Shown here in pieces: positions 12,748 through 23,935 of a DNA stretch of 40,443 nt. Numbering within the stretch: position 1 is the stretch's first letter; each line of letters starts with the position of its first letter. Origin of the DNA: Stentor coeruleus. Its lineage: Eukaryota > Ciliophora > Heterotrichea > Heterotrichida > Stentoridae. Under the pieces are notes generated by a model, which worked only from the letters and a program-made list of their open reading frames with translations, made no database searches and was not told the DNA's origin. The position numbers and the translations under genes were made by a program. The stretch is from positions 1 to 40,443 of the forward strand of contig MPUH01000677.1 of assembly GCA_001970955.1 (NCBI GenBank), in the 5' to 3' direction.

Positions 12748-14160
12748 ACATCCACACTCAAAACCCTTTCCTATCTAAACTCATCCACATCCCCTAAAAT
12801 CCTTCCATTTCCAAAACCCACCAAATCCTATCTACCATCAAAATTTCTCCCATTATCTTTGGGTTCTCTTAATAAAATTATCCCATTAGAATCATTGAAA
12901 AGAGCCTTTTCCTGGCTTGATTACGACAAAGACTCTATAGTCAGGTAACAATAATATAGCTTAAATGACTTAAAATGTTCATGTTCAATAACTGATGACA
13001 ACGAAGCTAAAGCATTATTCTCAAGTTTATGTCCCCATGGCAAAGATTGTATAAGATTTGAGGATTTCTGTGAAGGAGCTCTAAGTTTCCCTAACCTTCT
13101 GCAATCACTCAATCCAAAATGCTTAGAAACTGAAAGAGAAACTAATCTAAAAAGCCTACCTTCTATATATGAAACAATATCTAAAGCTTTAGAGATTAGT
13201 TATAAGCCACAAGATAACTTAGATCAAATTGTTGATATGATTGCCCTTGAGATGAAAAACCTTAATAAATATACAAAAAGTCAAGTTGTTGAAGCTTGTA
13301 GTGGACTTTGGGCTTGGGTTTGTTATTTAAGAGAACATATTGACAATTTGGCTCAAGAAATGACTCATAAAAATATTGAAAATTGCTTTCATATAGAAAA
13401 TTTGAAAGAAGATAAACAACGGGTTGATAAAAAATATGCTAAACTCAGCCAGGAACATAGACAAATGGAAAATAATTGTAAACAACTTCAGAAAATTAGT
13501 TTGGATGTTGAACATGAGTGCAGGGAATTGAAAAAACAGTTGGAAGGGTTTGAGGAAAAGTATGATTTGGCATGTAAAAGTTTGGAGGAAGCGAAAAGTA
13601 AGGTGCTGGAAAAAGAAAGGATCATATCAGATTTACAGAAAAAAGTAAGAATCACTTCAAGCCTTAGTCTTCCTAATGCTGATAAAATTAAACGGCTAAC
13701 ACCTAAAAACATCTCATCAAACTTTATTCCTGTCACACCAATAAACCATTCCTTTTCTATTACCCCTAAAGCTCGAGGTTCATTTAACTTCGATAAAATA
13801 CAAGATAACGATAGTGTTAAAGACCAAATAATAAAAAACCTAAAAATTGAACTAATGAAATCAAATGACAAATTCTCTATGCTTGAACTAGAAATAAGTA
13901 AACTACAAAAACAAAACAATGATCTTATAGAAAAAATCAAACTTATGAGCTTTAGTAGTCTTATTATGAGTGAAGACGAAGAAGATTGTAAATATGAAAC
14001 AATTGAAAGCCTAAGAGATGAAATTGCTGTTATTGATATAGATTTTCTTAACTCTAAACCATTAGCAAAAAGTGTTAAAGTTCATGAGTTTGGTGTTCAA
14101 GTGAATTTTCCTATACAGCATAAGAAAAAAAGGTCATCTTGCTTTTCATGGTTCGGCTAA
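12748..14160 (+). CDS. EF-hand-like and coiled-coil protein, start unresolved
   Basis: Two exons joined by a 15-nt intron (12945-12959) give an open frame of up to 465 codons. An EF-hand-like segment (AFSWLDYDKDSIVSLNDL) spans the intron; its loop has D, D, D, S spacing but a weak second half, so calcium binding is uncertain. A central region follows, then a long coiled coil (about 13330-13650) rich in Glu and Lys, a Ser/Pro/Thr linker (TPKNIS, VTPINHS), a second coiled coil (13840-13950) and a tail ending CFSWFG. There is no in-frame ATG before 13237, yet the upstream part is clearly protein-like. The true start is therefore missing: either an assembly indel separates it from the ATG at 12710, or an unseen upstream exon exists. 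The given start is simply the first codon after an in-frame stop. Confidence 0.7.
12945..12959 (+). other. 15-nt intron in EF-hand-like gene
   Basis: The sequence is GTAACAATAATATAG. It contains an in-frame TAA if retained. Removal forms AG|C (Ser) and joins the EF-hand-like loop across the splice. Confidence 0.88.
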
Positions 14161-14215
14161 ATAAAATTAACTATTTTTTTAATTAGAATGCTTTAGTGAT
14201 TTTGTTTATAAATAA

Positions 14216-15427
14216 ATGGAAGAAATGTTTTTAAGATCCAAAAGTGTTGTTTACCTAAAATTCAGTCGCAAAGGCATGAGAAGTGCAACTCGAGTAGCTG
14301 AAAAAGACCCTAAAGACCTCAACCCACAAGAGCTTAGTACATTTAAAGAAATAAGAGGTATACTAGCAATACCTTCATTTAAGCGAACCAAAGAGCAGAT
14401 AAATATAATCGCCAGCTATTTGAATACTATTCCATATTTTCAAGATCTTCAAGAAAAAGAATCAGAAGAAGTAGTCTATGAAGCAGCTAAATACTTAAAA
14501 CATCATTACTCTATCCTTAAAACTTTCCCACTTGTAGTTGATGACGAAGCTAATCGTTTTTTCTTAATACTCAGTGGCAATGTTAGATTATATAAAAAAG
14601 GTGCTAAAGGTCCATCACAATGTATTGAAGTCCATAAGCATCAATGCTTTGGTGAGCCTTTTATCCCTGAAATAGTCGATTACTATCAAGCATCATGTCT
14701 AGGTCCAACACACTTCGGAATCCTCGATTCAATAGATTACAAACGAATGCGAGACCATCTGTTCGATAAAAAGTTCAAAATCATTCTCAGATTCCTAAGT
14801 ACCATACCTTTTCTCAGTGGACTTTCACGTAAATACATCCAAAAAATCATCAGTTTCTTCAAAGTTCGAAAGTTCAAAAGACATGAAATCGTCTTTAAAG
14901 AAAACGAAAAACCTAATTATGTTTATTTTATAGAAGAAGGTGAGTTTATAGTACTTAAAAACTCAAGAATAAGTACCCCATCACCATCAAGATTATATCG
15001 TGAACCAGTTATGAAAGATATTGTTACAAGACAAAAACTTGCGATATTAGGTAAAGGTGAAACTATGGGTGAAGAAGATGTGGTTATGAAAAAAGCTTTA
15101 AGGTCTTATGGTTGTGAATGTTTTTCTGATGCTGCTAAAGTTTTGATGATTTCTTCATATGATTTTTTGAATTATCTGGCAAAGACTGAGGATGTTGTGG
15201 AGATATTGAAGAAAAGGTGTGAAGAGAAACTGAATAATAGAGATACTATAAGTAGGATTAACTCGGAAACACTTAAAATGAGGTTGCCGAGTCCAAAACC
15301 CCCGATTTCACCATTGGTGTCACCGAGAAGCAATTTAAGAAATGTGCTGACAAGATCTGGGCATACTAGTCCAATGAGGTCTGGGACACCAAAATACAGA
15401 ATTTATTATAAGCCTTTGAATAATTAA
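14216..15427 (+). CDS. Protein with two degenerate cyclic-nucleotide-binding-like domains
   Basis: A 403-residue protein. Two tandem cNMP-binding-fold segments are seen at about residues 68-190 (IPYFQDL...NRFFLILSGNVRLYKKG...CFGEPF) and 192-330 (IPFLSGL...EIVFKENEKPNYVYFIEEGEFIVLK...GETMGEED). The turn-glycines and the beta-barrel pattern (YFIxxGxF) are kept. The phosphate-binding cassette (FGE-x-A-L...R-x-A) is changed in both: the first lacks the Arg, and the second reads MGEED with no R-x-A. Cyclic nucleotide binding is therefore doubtful; the folds may serve as structural or protein-binding modules, as in many ciliate and flagellar CNB proteins. A Ser/Pro-rich tail (PSPKPPISPLVSPRS) could be phosphorylated. 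It is not a PKA regulatory subunit, having no dimerisation or inhibitor motif. It lies 55 bp after the previous gene on the same strand. Confidence 0.8.
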   Translation: MEEMFLRSKSVVYLKFSRKGMRSATRVAEKDPKDLNPQELSTFKEIRGILAIPSFKRTKEQINIIASYLNTIPYFQDLQEKESEEVVYEAAKYLKHHYSILKTFPLVVDDEANRFFLILSGNVRLYKKGAKGPSQCIEVHKHQCFGEPFIPEIVDYYQASCLGPTHFGILDSIDYKRMRDHLFDKKFKIILRFLSTIPFLSGLSRKYIQKIISFFKVRKFKRHEIVFKENEKPNYVYFIEEGEFIVLKNSRISTPSPSRLYREPVMKDIVTRQKLAILGKGETMGEEDVVMKKALRSYGCECFSDAAKVLMISSYDFLNYLAKTEDVVEILKKRCEEKLNNRDTISRINSETLKMRLPSPKPPISPLVSPRSNLRNVLTRSGHTSPMRSGTPKYRIYYKPLNN

Positions 15428-15590
15428 TTCATCACATTTAATCATAAAGACTAATAATAAAAACATAATTTTACTTAAGAAATGTATAATAAATTTTGGT
15501 AAAACATATAAAAATAGCTTTTCTTATATACAAATTATAAATTATACTAAACCTATACAATTTATCTTAATAGATACCCTATTTATCTTC

Positions 15591-16970
15591 CTAAGGAAGC
15601 TTCGTAGACATAACTATATCCACAACTTTTTTCGTAATTTTCTTATGACTTTGTGCTCTCAAATTTTTCTGCTGTGGTGCCAACGTTGCAACTTGTGAAG
15701 CTAACATTTTAGTCTGTCCATGTATAGTCTCAATAGCTTCAGCTAAATGCATAAAATCTTCCCATGAAGCTTTTTTTTCCATCATTTCAAGCATTTCACT
15801 AGCATCAGCCTTATAAGAAATTTTATTATCCATATCAGCCATATCATTTTTGATAATTTTAATCTCAGAATCAATCGTCAGCTTATTAGGATGTGTTTCA
15901 TTAAACGATTTTATCAAAGAATTCAACGATTTCTCCAGTATCTGCAACTGATGATCACATTTTTCTCTAAATTCTTTAAGCATTTTAATCTGTTCTAACT
16001 GATAAGACGAAGGTAATTCAGAAAATGACTCTTTTAATATAATCATATCAGTCTTCGAAGCTTTTTGTAGTAAAACCTCATCAAGCCTTCCTATAACTTT
16101 TTCCTGATCTTCAATCATCCTTTTTATACTAAGAATTTCCATATAAAAATCATCAAGTTTCGGGTTGACTTTATTAACAAAAACATCAAATTCGCTTTTA
16201 TTTGCTTTTTTCGGGATCATTTCTTCTAGTTTTTCAAACTTATATAATCTTACACAATCAGCACATTCAGCTCTTATCCTAGCTACATCTTGTTTTAAAG
16301 TTTGATCCCTAATATCTTCCCCATTTTTCACAGCTTCAAAATCATTTTCTAATAAAACCAATTTTGTTTGCATTGTTCCTAATGAATGTCGTAATTCATC
16401 TCTAGTAAAAAATTCTTTTAATTGTATTGATAGTTTTTTATCATAGTCTTTTAGTAGGAATTCAGTTTCGGATTTTAACTGAAATTCAGATTCGATTTTG
16501 GATTTTAAGTTTTGGATATTATTTGCTAAAATGTTACAGTCTTCGATTTTTGCGTATCTGTGAAATTTGTTGAAAAGCTCATGGGCGTATGTTAGAGAAC
16601 ATTTTTCTTCTAGGAGATGCTCTATACGATAAACATCACCGTTGTAGGCTTTTAATTTTAACTCTGCTGCCAGATCATCTACAAAGTTTTTCATTCGGCA
16701 TAGGTCGGTGAAGTTGATTTTTAAGTTATCTTTGCAGTCTTCGATTTCTTTTTCGAGTTTTTTTACGTCTTTGGAGGATTCTAAGATCTCATTTCTGGTA
16801 CGTTTGTAGCGCCGATCAATTTCTTCTGTGATGCAACTTATGGTTAAAGTATCGTGCACCCAGTCTTCGAAGTGTGTTTTTATGCTTTCGACGACGAAGT
16901 TTTTTATTACTTGAGGATTGTTGGTGAGTTCTTCTAGCTTAGCTTCAAGTCTTGTAATCCTTTCTTCCAT
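15591..16970 (-). CDS. Coiled-coil protein, 459 aa
   Basis: One frame of 459 residues from ATG to TAG, almost entirely heptad-like and charged, starting MEERITRLEAKLEEL. Coiled-coil stretches alternate with segments of the type K-A-(D/S)-x-x-(E/D)-(M/F) (KANKSEF, KASKTDM, KADASEM, KASWEDF), an internal repeat of about 50 residues seen in several long ciliary and centrosomal coiled-coil proteins. The C-terminal 40 residues are basic and non-coiled (QKNLRAQSHKKITKK). No domain identifies the family. It faces the + strand CNB-like gene tail-to-tail. A cytoskeletal or ciliary role is a guess from the repeat type. Confidence 0.78.
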   Translation of the reverse strand: MEERITRLEAKLEELTNNPQVIKNFVVESIKTHFEDWVHDTLTISCITEEIDRRYKRTRNEILESSKDVKKLEKEIEDCKDNLKINFTDLCRMKNFVDDLAAELKLKAYNGDVYRIEHLLEEKCSLTYAHELFNKFHRYAKIEDCNILANNIQNLKSKIESEFQLKSETEFLLKDYDKKLSIQLKEFFTRDELRHSLGTMQTKLVLLENDFEAVKNGEDIRDQTLKQDVARIRAECADCVRLYKFEKLEEMIPKKANKSEFDVFVNKVNPKLDDFYMEILSIKRMIEDQEKVIGRLDEVLLQKASKTDMIILKESFSELPSSYQLEQIKMLKEFREKCDHQLQILEKSLNSLIKSFNETHPNKLTIDSEIKIIKNDMADMDNKISYKADASEMLEMMEKKASWEDFMHLAEAIETIHGQTKMLASQVATLAPQQKNLRAQSHKKITKKVVDIVMSTKLP

Positions 16971-17027
16971 TTATCGCCTCTTTTTTAACTATTTTTCACT
17001 CTAACTATAAAAAAAAATATAGAAATT

Positions 17028-17047
17028 AAGCAGGGCTAGCCCTGCTT
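17028..17047. repeat. 20-bp perfect palindrome
   Basis: AAGCAGGGCTAGCCCTGCTT is its own reverse complement, is 60% GC in otherwise very AT-rich DNA, and lies 58 bp upstream of the ATG of the minus-strand coiled-coil gene. It could form a 9-10 bp hairpin or bind a dimeric protein; no function can be assigned from sequence alone. Confidence 0.95.
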
Positions 17048-17464
17048 CTGTATAAAAAAAATCTAATAAATAGAGTTTCTCTTATAAAAAAATAATAGTT
17101 TTAAATAAAATCATCAGTTTCTAAGGGAAAATATAATAACTTACCTAATAAGAAATAAGAAAATTATAACAACCCAAGTTGGCTGATGTTGTAACTAGTC
17201 CATGCAATTCAGTATTAGGTTTATGTAGTATTATAGACTTCCTCCAATAAGAAAAAGGTAAAAAAACTACAGATCATTTAGATATCCTTGAAACTGGAAA
17301 TATTAAATAATATTTAATGAAATTGCTATGAACATGATTTTATATTCTAGAATTAACTATTTAGTATCAAGTGTTAGGAAAAGATAAAGTTAGACCAAGT
17401 TTTGATCAATTATTTGATAATTTTGTATCTTGCTAGTAATTCATGTATTAAAATTCCGATTATA

Positions 17465-17588
17465 TCATTGAAAAATAAATTAAAAGGGTCTTATAAGAGA
17501 AAAGCTAATTTGAATCATCATGCTACTCATTTAAAAATAAATTAAAAGGGTCTTATAAGAGAAAAGCTAATTTGAATCATCATGCTAC
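17465..17588. repeat. 62-bp tandem duplication
   Basis: Two adjacent 62-bp units (17465-17526 and 17527-17588) differ at one base (G at 17470 versus T at 17532). No N separates them, unlike the scaffold joins, so this may be a genuine recent duplication. It contains no open frame of note. Confidence 0.93.
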
Positions 17589-17875
17589 TTATATGAACAT
17601 CAAATAATTTGATAGTGCGAGAACTTCATAAAGTAAGATAATTACAAACTATTCAATATATAAGATCAACAAAAATGAAATCAAAAATGTAAACCTATCC
17701 CTACAATTACAAAATACAAATTATTTAAAAAAAAATTCCACCTTAAAATTTTTTTTTACATATACCTAATAATATTTTCACTCTTTTTACTCTACAAAGT
17801 TCACAATTCCCAACACCCTACACCTTTCCCATAATATCCATATTACTAACCCTAAAACACAATATCTTATATTAT

Positions 17876-20800
17876 CTAATGCCACAACTCAAACTTCTCA
17901 GTACTACTCACATCCAACGAGTAAAGCGTATACATATCATTATGATTCACTAAAAATATCAAATCCTTATTCCTACAATAACACATCTGACTCAACTCAA
18001 TCGGTTCCTGTAAATAAATACAACTTTCAACCATATCATAAATCTGAATAAACCTCAAACATGAACTATCTTCAACAACAAGACACTCATTAATCACATG
18101 AAAATTTTTTGTAATTTTCTTTACCACAATTTTCTTAAATATTTGTCCAGTCATATAAAAAATCTTAACCTCATCTTCACATCTAATAAAAATCATCCCA
18201 TACTCATTAACCAAAACTTTAGAACTTTTCTCATCAAGTTTTCTTATAACATTTCCTGTTCTATAATCATGTATTAATATAAAATCTGAACAACTAACAA
18301 CAAGGCAAAATTCATTCATTAATACAGCTGAGGTAATTCCTGATGTATGTCCTAATAAAAGAGTTTTTGTATTTTCAGTCCAAACTACTATTGTTGAATC
18401 TAAACTTGCGCTTAAAACATATGAACCTCCTGATAAACTTGTTATAGGCATTGTGTGAAAATGAAGAACTTTATAGATTTTGCCTGACATGTTATGCATA
18501 TAAATACATAAATCGTTTTGGCCTGAAGAGATTATAAAATCATCTTGATAAATGTCAGCTTTAAAGTTTTCAGTATAAAAAAGCCCAACAAGTTCGACTT
18601 CTTTACAATTTGAGGTATCATAAGTATTGGTATTAGACCATTTATAGATAGTCATGATAATTTTTTCTTGAACAAAAATTACGATGAAGGAATTTTGACT
18701 GTTTAGAATAAAAATCGGTTTGTGATAGACGAATTTTTTACTACATTCATAACGATATTGTTCAGTGATTCTTTCGTAGATTTGGACTTTATCGGTTGTG
18801 GAATCTCGTTTTGGATGAGGGACTTTAAAGATTTGTCGAGGAGTTTGACCAAAATGCAAAGCTTGACAGAAATATGCTTTATGGTATTCTTCACTTGCTT
18901 CTAAGAGCATTTTAGAATATTTTCCTTCATAGGTAATTGGATGGAAAATATTAAAAGCAGTCTCCCCAGGACGTGAATTCTGTTTATACCCGAATATCAA
19001 GTCAATCCAATTATGAAGATTCTTACTAACAAACCCTGACTCTAAAGCTTTACGATGTTTATATACAAATGTAAATGCATTATTATTCGCCCATTTAGGT
19101 AATTTCACATCATTAACTTCAACGCCAGTCTGTGTAGTCCCAAAATTCTCATGGTTTATATTCACAAAAAGTTCAGGAAGGTAAAAAAACTCTGGAATAA
19201 GTTCTTTAGTATCACTAGAATTATTCTGACTATTATTCCATGATTTTTTCATAGAACAAAAAATCCTATCAGGGACATCAAAACTCCCCCTATGCAGTTT
19301 TTTATTATCAGAAGAAAAAGGTTCAAGTCTTGTTGCGTAATATAATACAATCCCACTTGATGAATAATGAGAACCGAAATTATAAGGATAACCATCAGAA
19401 ACAGTTAGATAAAAATGTTTTTTCGCTGACCTTTGAGATTCTAAAGTCTGTGCGCATACTGGGTATTTTAAATCCCTAAATGTATCTTTATTACTTAAAT
19501 CTAGTTTTGAACTATTGAAATCTTTTATAACCCAAGGGAATATTGGATATTGACTTGTATCATGAAAAGATCGACTTGCGTAGTTGTTTAGTATAAGTAA
19601 ATATTCTAGATTAGAAATTTCTCCAGTTTTCCATTTTTGTGTATATTTTTCAATGTCCCTCATTTTCAAAAATACAACCCCTGTTTTTTCAAAACTCTTG
19701 AGTTTTTTGTAGATGGTTTTCAATGATTTGTATGTGAAAAAGTTTAAGAAAATTGATTTCCCAGTAATGAAAAATATTTCTACAGCTGAATAGATATGAA
19801 CATATTTTCTGACTATTATATGGGTTATAAGATTTATAGGCCAGATTTTTACTGCATCTTTAAGGATTTGTGTATCATTTAAAGCACTTGAACATATGAT
19901 TTTTTCATTATNATTTGTGTATCATTTAAAGCACTTGAACATATGATTTTTTCATTATTTTCAGAATAGGTTATGATTTCCATAATAGGTTTTGGTGTAC
20001 TTTTACTATAGAATTCTATACATTCATCAGATATATTAAGTGTTCCATAAAGGAATCCTTTGATTTTAATAATCTCACATTCCCAACCTGTAGCTTGGGT
20101 ATCGTAGTCAGTAAAATTTACTTCAGCTTCTATTTGATATTCTTCTACACTTTGTGGCTGTTCAGTTGAATAATCAGAAAGGTTTGTGGCTGAATCTTCA
20201 ATTGCATCGCTGTTGATTGATTCTTCAGTTTGGAAAATTTTACTAAAAAGACCGGTACGTCGGAGGAAATTCTCATGAGTTTCTGAAGTTTGAGTTGTGC
20301 AAAGTTTACGTTTGAGGTATACCCTCCTGCCATATCTATCAAAAGATGAATTCAAATGATATAATCCTTCAACTTTCCATTGATTGACGAAGATTTGGTT
20401 ATGTTCATTAACTAATTTTTTCAAAAGAGCCAAAGACTTTGAAGATTTCTTTTCCAACGGCTTCACTTCAATATTCTTAGGAGTTTCGCACTCGGGGAAA
20501 ATCTGACTGAAATACCTTACAACTAAATCCTTACAATTCTTATCACAAAACTCAATCAGTTCTAGAAAAAAACTATTAATCCGTTCTTTTTCTTTTGTTT
20601 TCTTGAGCAATTCTGTATTTAAAACATAAACCCTTATAGTTTCAACATAGTATATCATAAAATCACAAGAAAGATTCTTCCATATTTCACTACATAAAAA
20701 TATATTATCAAAAGCACACCAATAAATATCCAGATTTTTCGCTACATTCAAGAAATTCTCCACAGCTTCAAGCCAACCTACTTGTATGAGTTCTGCTTTT

Positions 20801-22824
20801 TTAATCATAACAAGTCTTAAAACACTAAAAAACTCATCATCGACAACAAGGCGAAAATTTTTACAAGAACAAGTTTTTGTTAGTATATTGAAAAATACTA
20901 TGAAATCATCTGATTTTTCTGATGCGGCTAATAATGGGATAAGACGTTTAAGTCCGCCAATAGACCAAATAGAGTCAAATATAGAAAAATTTTGGACTAA
21001 ATTTTGTTGGCATTCTAAATACAATGTCTGATTTGGGTAGTTTTCTTTGGAATTTGTGGTTGTCAGTTGGAAAAAATTAGAATTCATGTAGAGAGAAGCC
21101 TTTTCAAAATCCATTTTTTGGAGGGTTGAAAAGTTGTCAGGGTTTTCGATAGAAAGGAGGTTTAGGTCTGAGGAGTAAAACTTGAAATACTCGACTTTAC
21201 CTTTTAAGCAAATTTCAAAACTGTTGAGGGTTTTGAAGTCTTTGATCACTTCATTAAGTATTTCATGTCTATTACAATTAATCATCAACACAATTTTGTA
21301 CTTTTTCTTAACAATTTTCTGCTTCATATTAAACGAAATCGCCATTGTATTCCATTGCTTCTCTTTCACTTGCATCCTCACATCAAAAAGTATTTTCCTA
21401 CTTTTTCTCATCATCTCCATACTAACACTAAGTTTTGTAACATTCAATGTCAATTTTATATCTTTATTCATATTCAAAATAAAAACTTTTTCAGTTTTCT
21501 CAATACTATCCAAATAAAATTTCGTCAATAAAGTCATTTCTTTACTAGGCTCAAAAGAATAATTTAAAGGTATTTTCAGATACCTTTCCCCATCACATAA
21601 AAAATAACTTACTGGGTCATTACTAAGTCCTTGTGACTGATAAATCAATCCTAATATTTTACTAGCATTTTCACCACTAATCGATGCGAATTTTAATGCA
21701 AGTTTCAATTCAATAACTGAAAAGCTACTATTAAAAAGTGCGCTTATAACATCAACAACTTGTAGTTTTTGTATAGAACTTGAGGAATTTAGGACCATTT
21801 TTTTTATTTCACCTGAGAAATTTTTGCACATATGCATCGAAGTCCACACAAAACCTTTTAAAAAAGGGAAATAGTATTCAAAAAGCTTTTCTTGTAATCC
21901 TGGTATGAGTAATATCGATAAAGAATGTAAAATCAGCTGAAGATTCAGCTGATCCTGAGCATCTGTTAAAGAAATCCTTGAGTATATCGCATCTAATATT
22001 GCTGAAATAAATCTTGAATCCTCAAAAAACCCTGATTTTATAACAAACTTGCATATACTTGTAAGTTTTAATACTTGTAGGTTAAGAATTCTTTTAAAAT
22101 CCTGTATGAGTATAATTAATATTCTTAACACTTGAGTAATTAGAAGTTCATTAAGTTCATTATCAGTTTTTTTTGCAAGTTTTATTGAAGCTCTTAATGT
22201 AGAAGCTATTTGAGGTATTGTATTTCTAAGGAAAAGTACTTCAAGTAAACCTTTTTGTCTGTTTTGGGTGAATATTCTGATGATCATATCGAAAAATTTA
22301 CTATAAAGTGATAAAGAATTTGATGCTGATACCCAAAGACACAAGCTTATAGTTATTTTATGCATACTAAACTCAAAATACCCTACGTTAAAAAATCTCA
22401 GTCTGGCATCTGCTGATAAAGCTAAAGTTTCATAAAGCTCTATATAATAAATATCAAGATCCAAGGGAATTTTAGGGATTTTGTCTTCAAAAGATAGGAT
22501 TAAAACTTTGATGACCATATCGGAGATCCTATCAATCTCTTTAATTTCAACTGTGTTTTTTCTTATTAAAAGACGATATAATTGTAGTAAAAACGGGGTT
22601 TCTGATGAAGGGAATTCTATAGATTTTTGCAACCAGTGTTTGAGTTCGAAAAATAAAGGTACTAGGCTGGCTTCTTGGTCTTCATAGTATTTTAATTCTT
22701 CAACACATGATAAGACGACTTTCATGAAATTCTCGATTGAGTATTCTTTTTTCTTATAGATTTCCCATAAAGCATGAGTTTGGACGAGCATTTCTATTTT
22801 GAGTATTTGAGTCCGATTTTCCAT
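17876..22824 (-). CDS. BEACH-domain protein (PH-BEACH, BEACH, WD40)
   Basis: Removing the 47-nt assembly duplication joins two frames into one intronless gene of about 1633 residues. The first ~900 residues are alpha-helical, probably ARM-like with a ConA-like segment around 400-570, as in other BEACH proteins. PH-BEACH lies at about 905-1015 (WECEIIKIKGFLYGTL ... VRKYVHIYSAVEIFF). The BEACH domain is at about 1046-1320, with canonical WKTGEISNLEYLLILN, YPIFPWVIKDF, FRDLKYPV, RPGETAFNIFHP and FGQTPRQIF. WD40-type repeats follow at about 1380-1620 (SASLDSTIVVWTEN, LLLGHTSGITS). BEACH proteins act as scaffolds in vesicle fusion or fission, lysosome size control and autophagy. No FYVE domain is present, so it is not WDFY3-like; assignment to LYST-, NBEA- or NSMAF-type is not possible by eye. 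It ends TAG. Confidence 0.93.
19866..19958. other. Scaffold join: 46-bp duplication around one N
   Basis: Bases 19866-19911 recur at 19913-19958 with N at 19912. Read through, the frame breaks inside the PH-BEACH region. Removing 47 nt (not a multiple of three) shifts the N-terminal frame exactly into the BEACH frame, which stays open across the ~140 bases between. Confidence 0.95.
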
Positions 22825-23861
22825 AATGTATTAAAGTTTTTATATATTTTATTTTTAATGAAAAGGATTATGGTTTTTGATGGAAAATGGGGATGTAGAT
22901 TTAAATGAGGAAGATAGTGGGGGAATAAGGGGATTGTGAAGGGATTTATTGATTTTTTAGGATTCGATTTGATTTAGATGGAGGTTAAGAAGTTTTTAGA
23001 TGGAAAAAATGAAAGGTAGAGAGGTTTTTAAAGGGAAATTAGTGATTAGGAATATGGTTGTGGGGATGATGGTAGTGATGCTAATGGGAGGAAGCTTAAA
23101 GGATTTATGCTAGGATTAGGATGAGTTTTATAATTTTTTTAATATAAAAGCTTTTTAGTTTAAGTGTAATGTTTTTTGTTATAGATATTGGGATTCAGGA
23201 TATTTTGAGAAATTTTATAAGTTTATCCCTATAACCTTTAAAGATTTATGCACTTCATATAAAATTAAAACTATTTAAGCATCATATCATATACTATAAA
23301 ACAATCAAATTCAACCTTAGACTTCTTTTAGATTCCATTGTAAAATAATCAAAGTTTAAAAAAAATGTTTAGATGAATTGGAATTTTATATGCTGATACT
23401 CTAATCAACTAATATTAGTATAAGAAAAAACTGACTGCGAATAACTTTTTAATATATTCCTAAGAGTGTAATTTTCCTTAAATACTAAATCTTTATCTAA
23501 GCTATCTGAAAAAACTATATGACTATGTATTTTTATATCGCTGATTCCTTTATAGTATAAAACTTATGATTTTCCATACTTTATCATATGAACCGGAGAT
23601 TAAAGAGTTACTGTTGATTTATTATCTTTTAACTGTCTTGATATGGTTTATAAAAGCCGATTTTTTTTTTTATGGATTTAACTTTGATGTGATGTTAGAC
23701 AATTTTTTGGTTATTTTAAGTTAATCTTATCAATCTCACAGCTAGTTTTGCTTTTTTTTATATTTGAAAGATCATCTTTAGTAATTCCTAAAAAGTCTAC
23801 TTGGGTTATACAGTATATTTTTTTTGAATATAATCAAACTAGGCAAATAGGGAATAAAAAG
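22825..23861. other. Intergenic region upstream of the BEACH gene
   Basis: No gene is seen. The first ~300 bases (22825-23110) are strongly G-rich on the + strand (so C-rich on the coding strand of the BEACH gene), as upstream of other genes here. The remainder is ordinary AT-rich DNA leading to the tRNA gene. Confidence 0.5.
23856..23860 (-). terminator. RNA polymerase III terminator of tRNA-Ile
   Basis: On the minus strand a run of five T follows the tRNA 3' end after a single base, the standard Pol III stop signal. Confidence 0.85.
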
Positions 23862-23935
23862 TGGTCCCACTGAGGATCGAACTCAGGACCTCTGCGTTAT
23901 TAGCACAGCGCTCTAACCGGCTGAGCTATGGGACC
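23862..23935 (-). tRNA. tRNA-Ile (anticodon AAU)
   Basis: On the minus strand the 74-nt cloverleaf begins GGTCCCA and ends TGGGACC plus discriminator A, a perfect 7-bp acceptor stem. The D arm contains the A-box TAGCTCAGCCGG, and the T arm CTGAGTTCGATCCTCAG holds the B-box. The anticodon stem CTGTG/CGCAG has one G-T pair and encloses the loop CTAATAA, giving anticodon AAT (AAU in RNA), which reads isoleucine codons after A34-to-I editing. There is no intron and CCA is not encoded, as expected for a eukaryotic nuclear tRNA. Confidence 0.97.

Larger units (their letters stand above)
16971..17875. other. Intergenic region between two minus-strand genes
   Basis: About 900 bp without a convincing open frame. 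It holds a 20-bp perfect palindrome near its left end and a 62-bp tandem duplication in the middle (separate entries). The last ~180 bp before 17876 are A/C-rich on the + strand, as is usual downstream of minus-strand genes here. Confidence 0.5.

Noticed and set aside
19724..19865. Separate genes for the BEACH-WD40 part and the N-terminal helical part
   Set aside because: After removal of the 47-nt duplicate the frame is continuous, and the restored segment completes a PH-BEACH domain that normally precedes BEACH.
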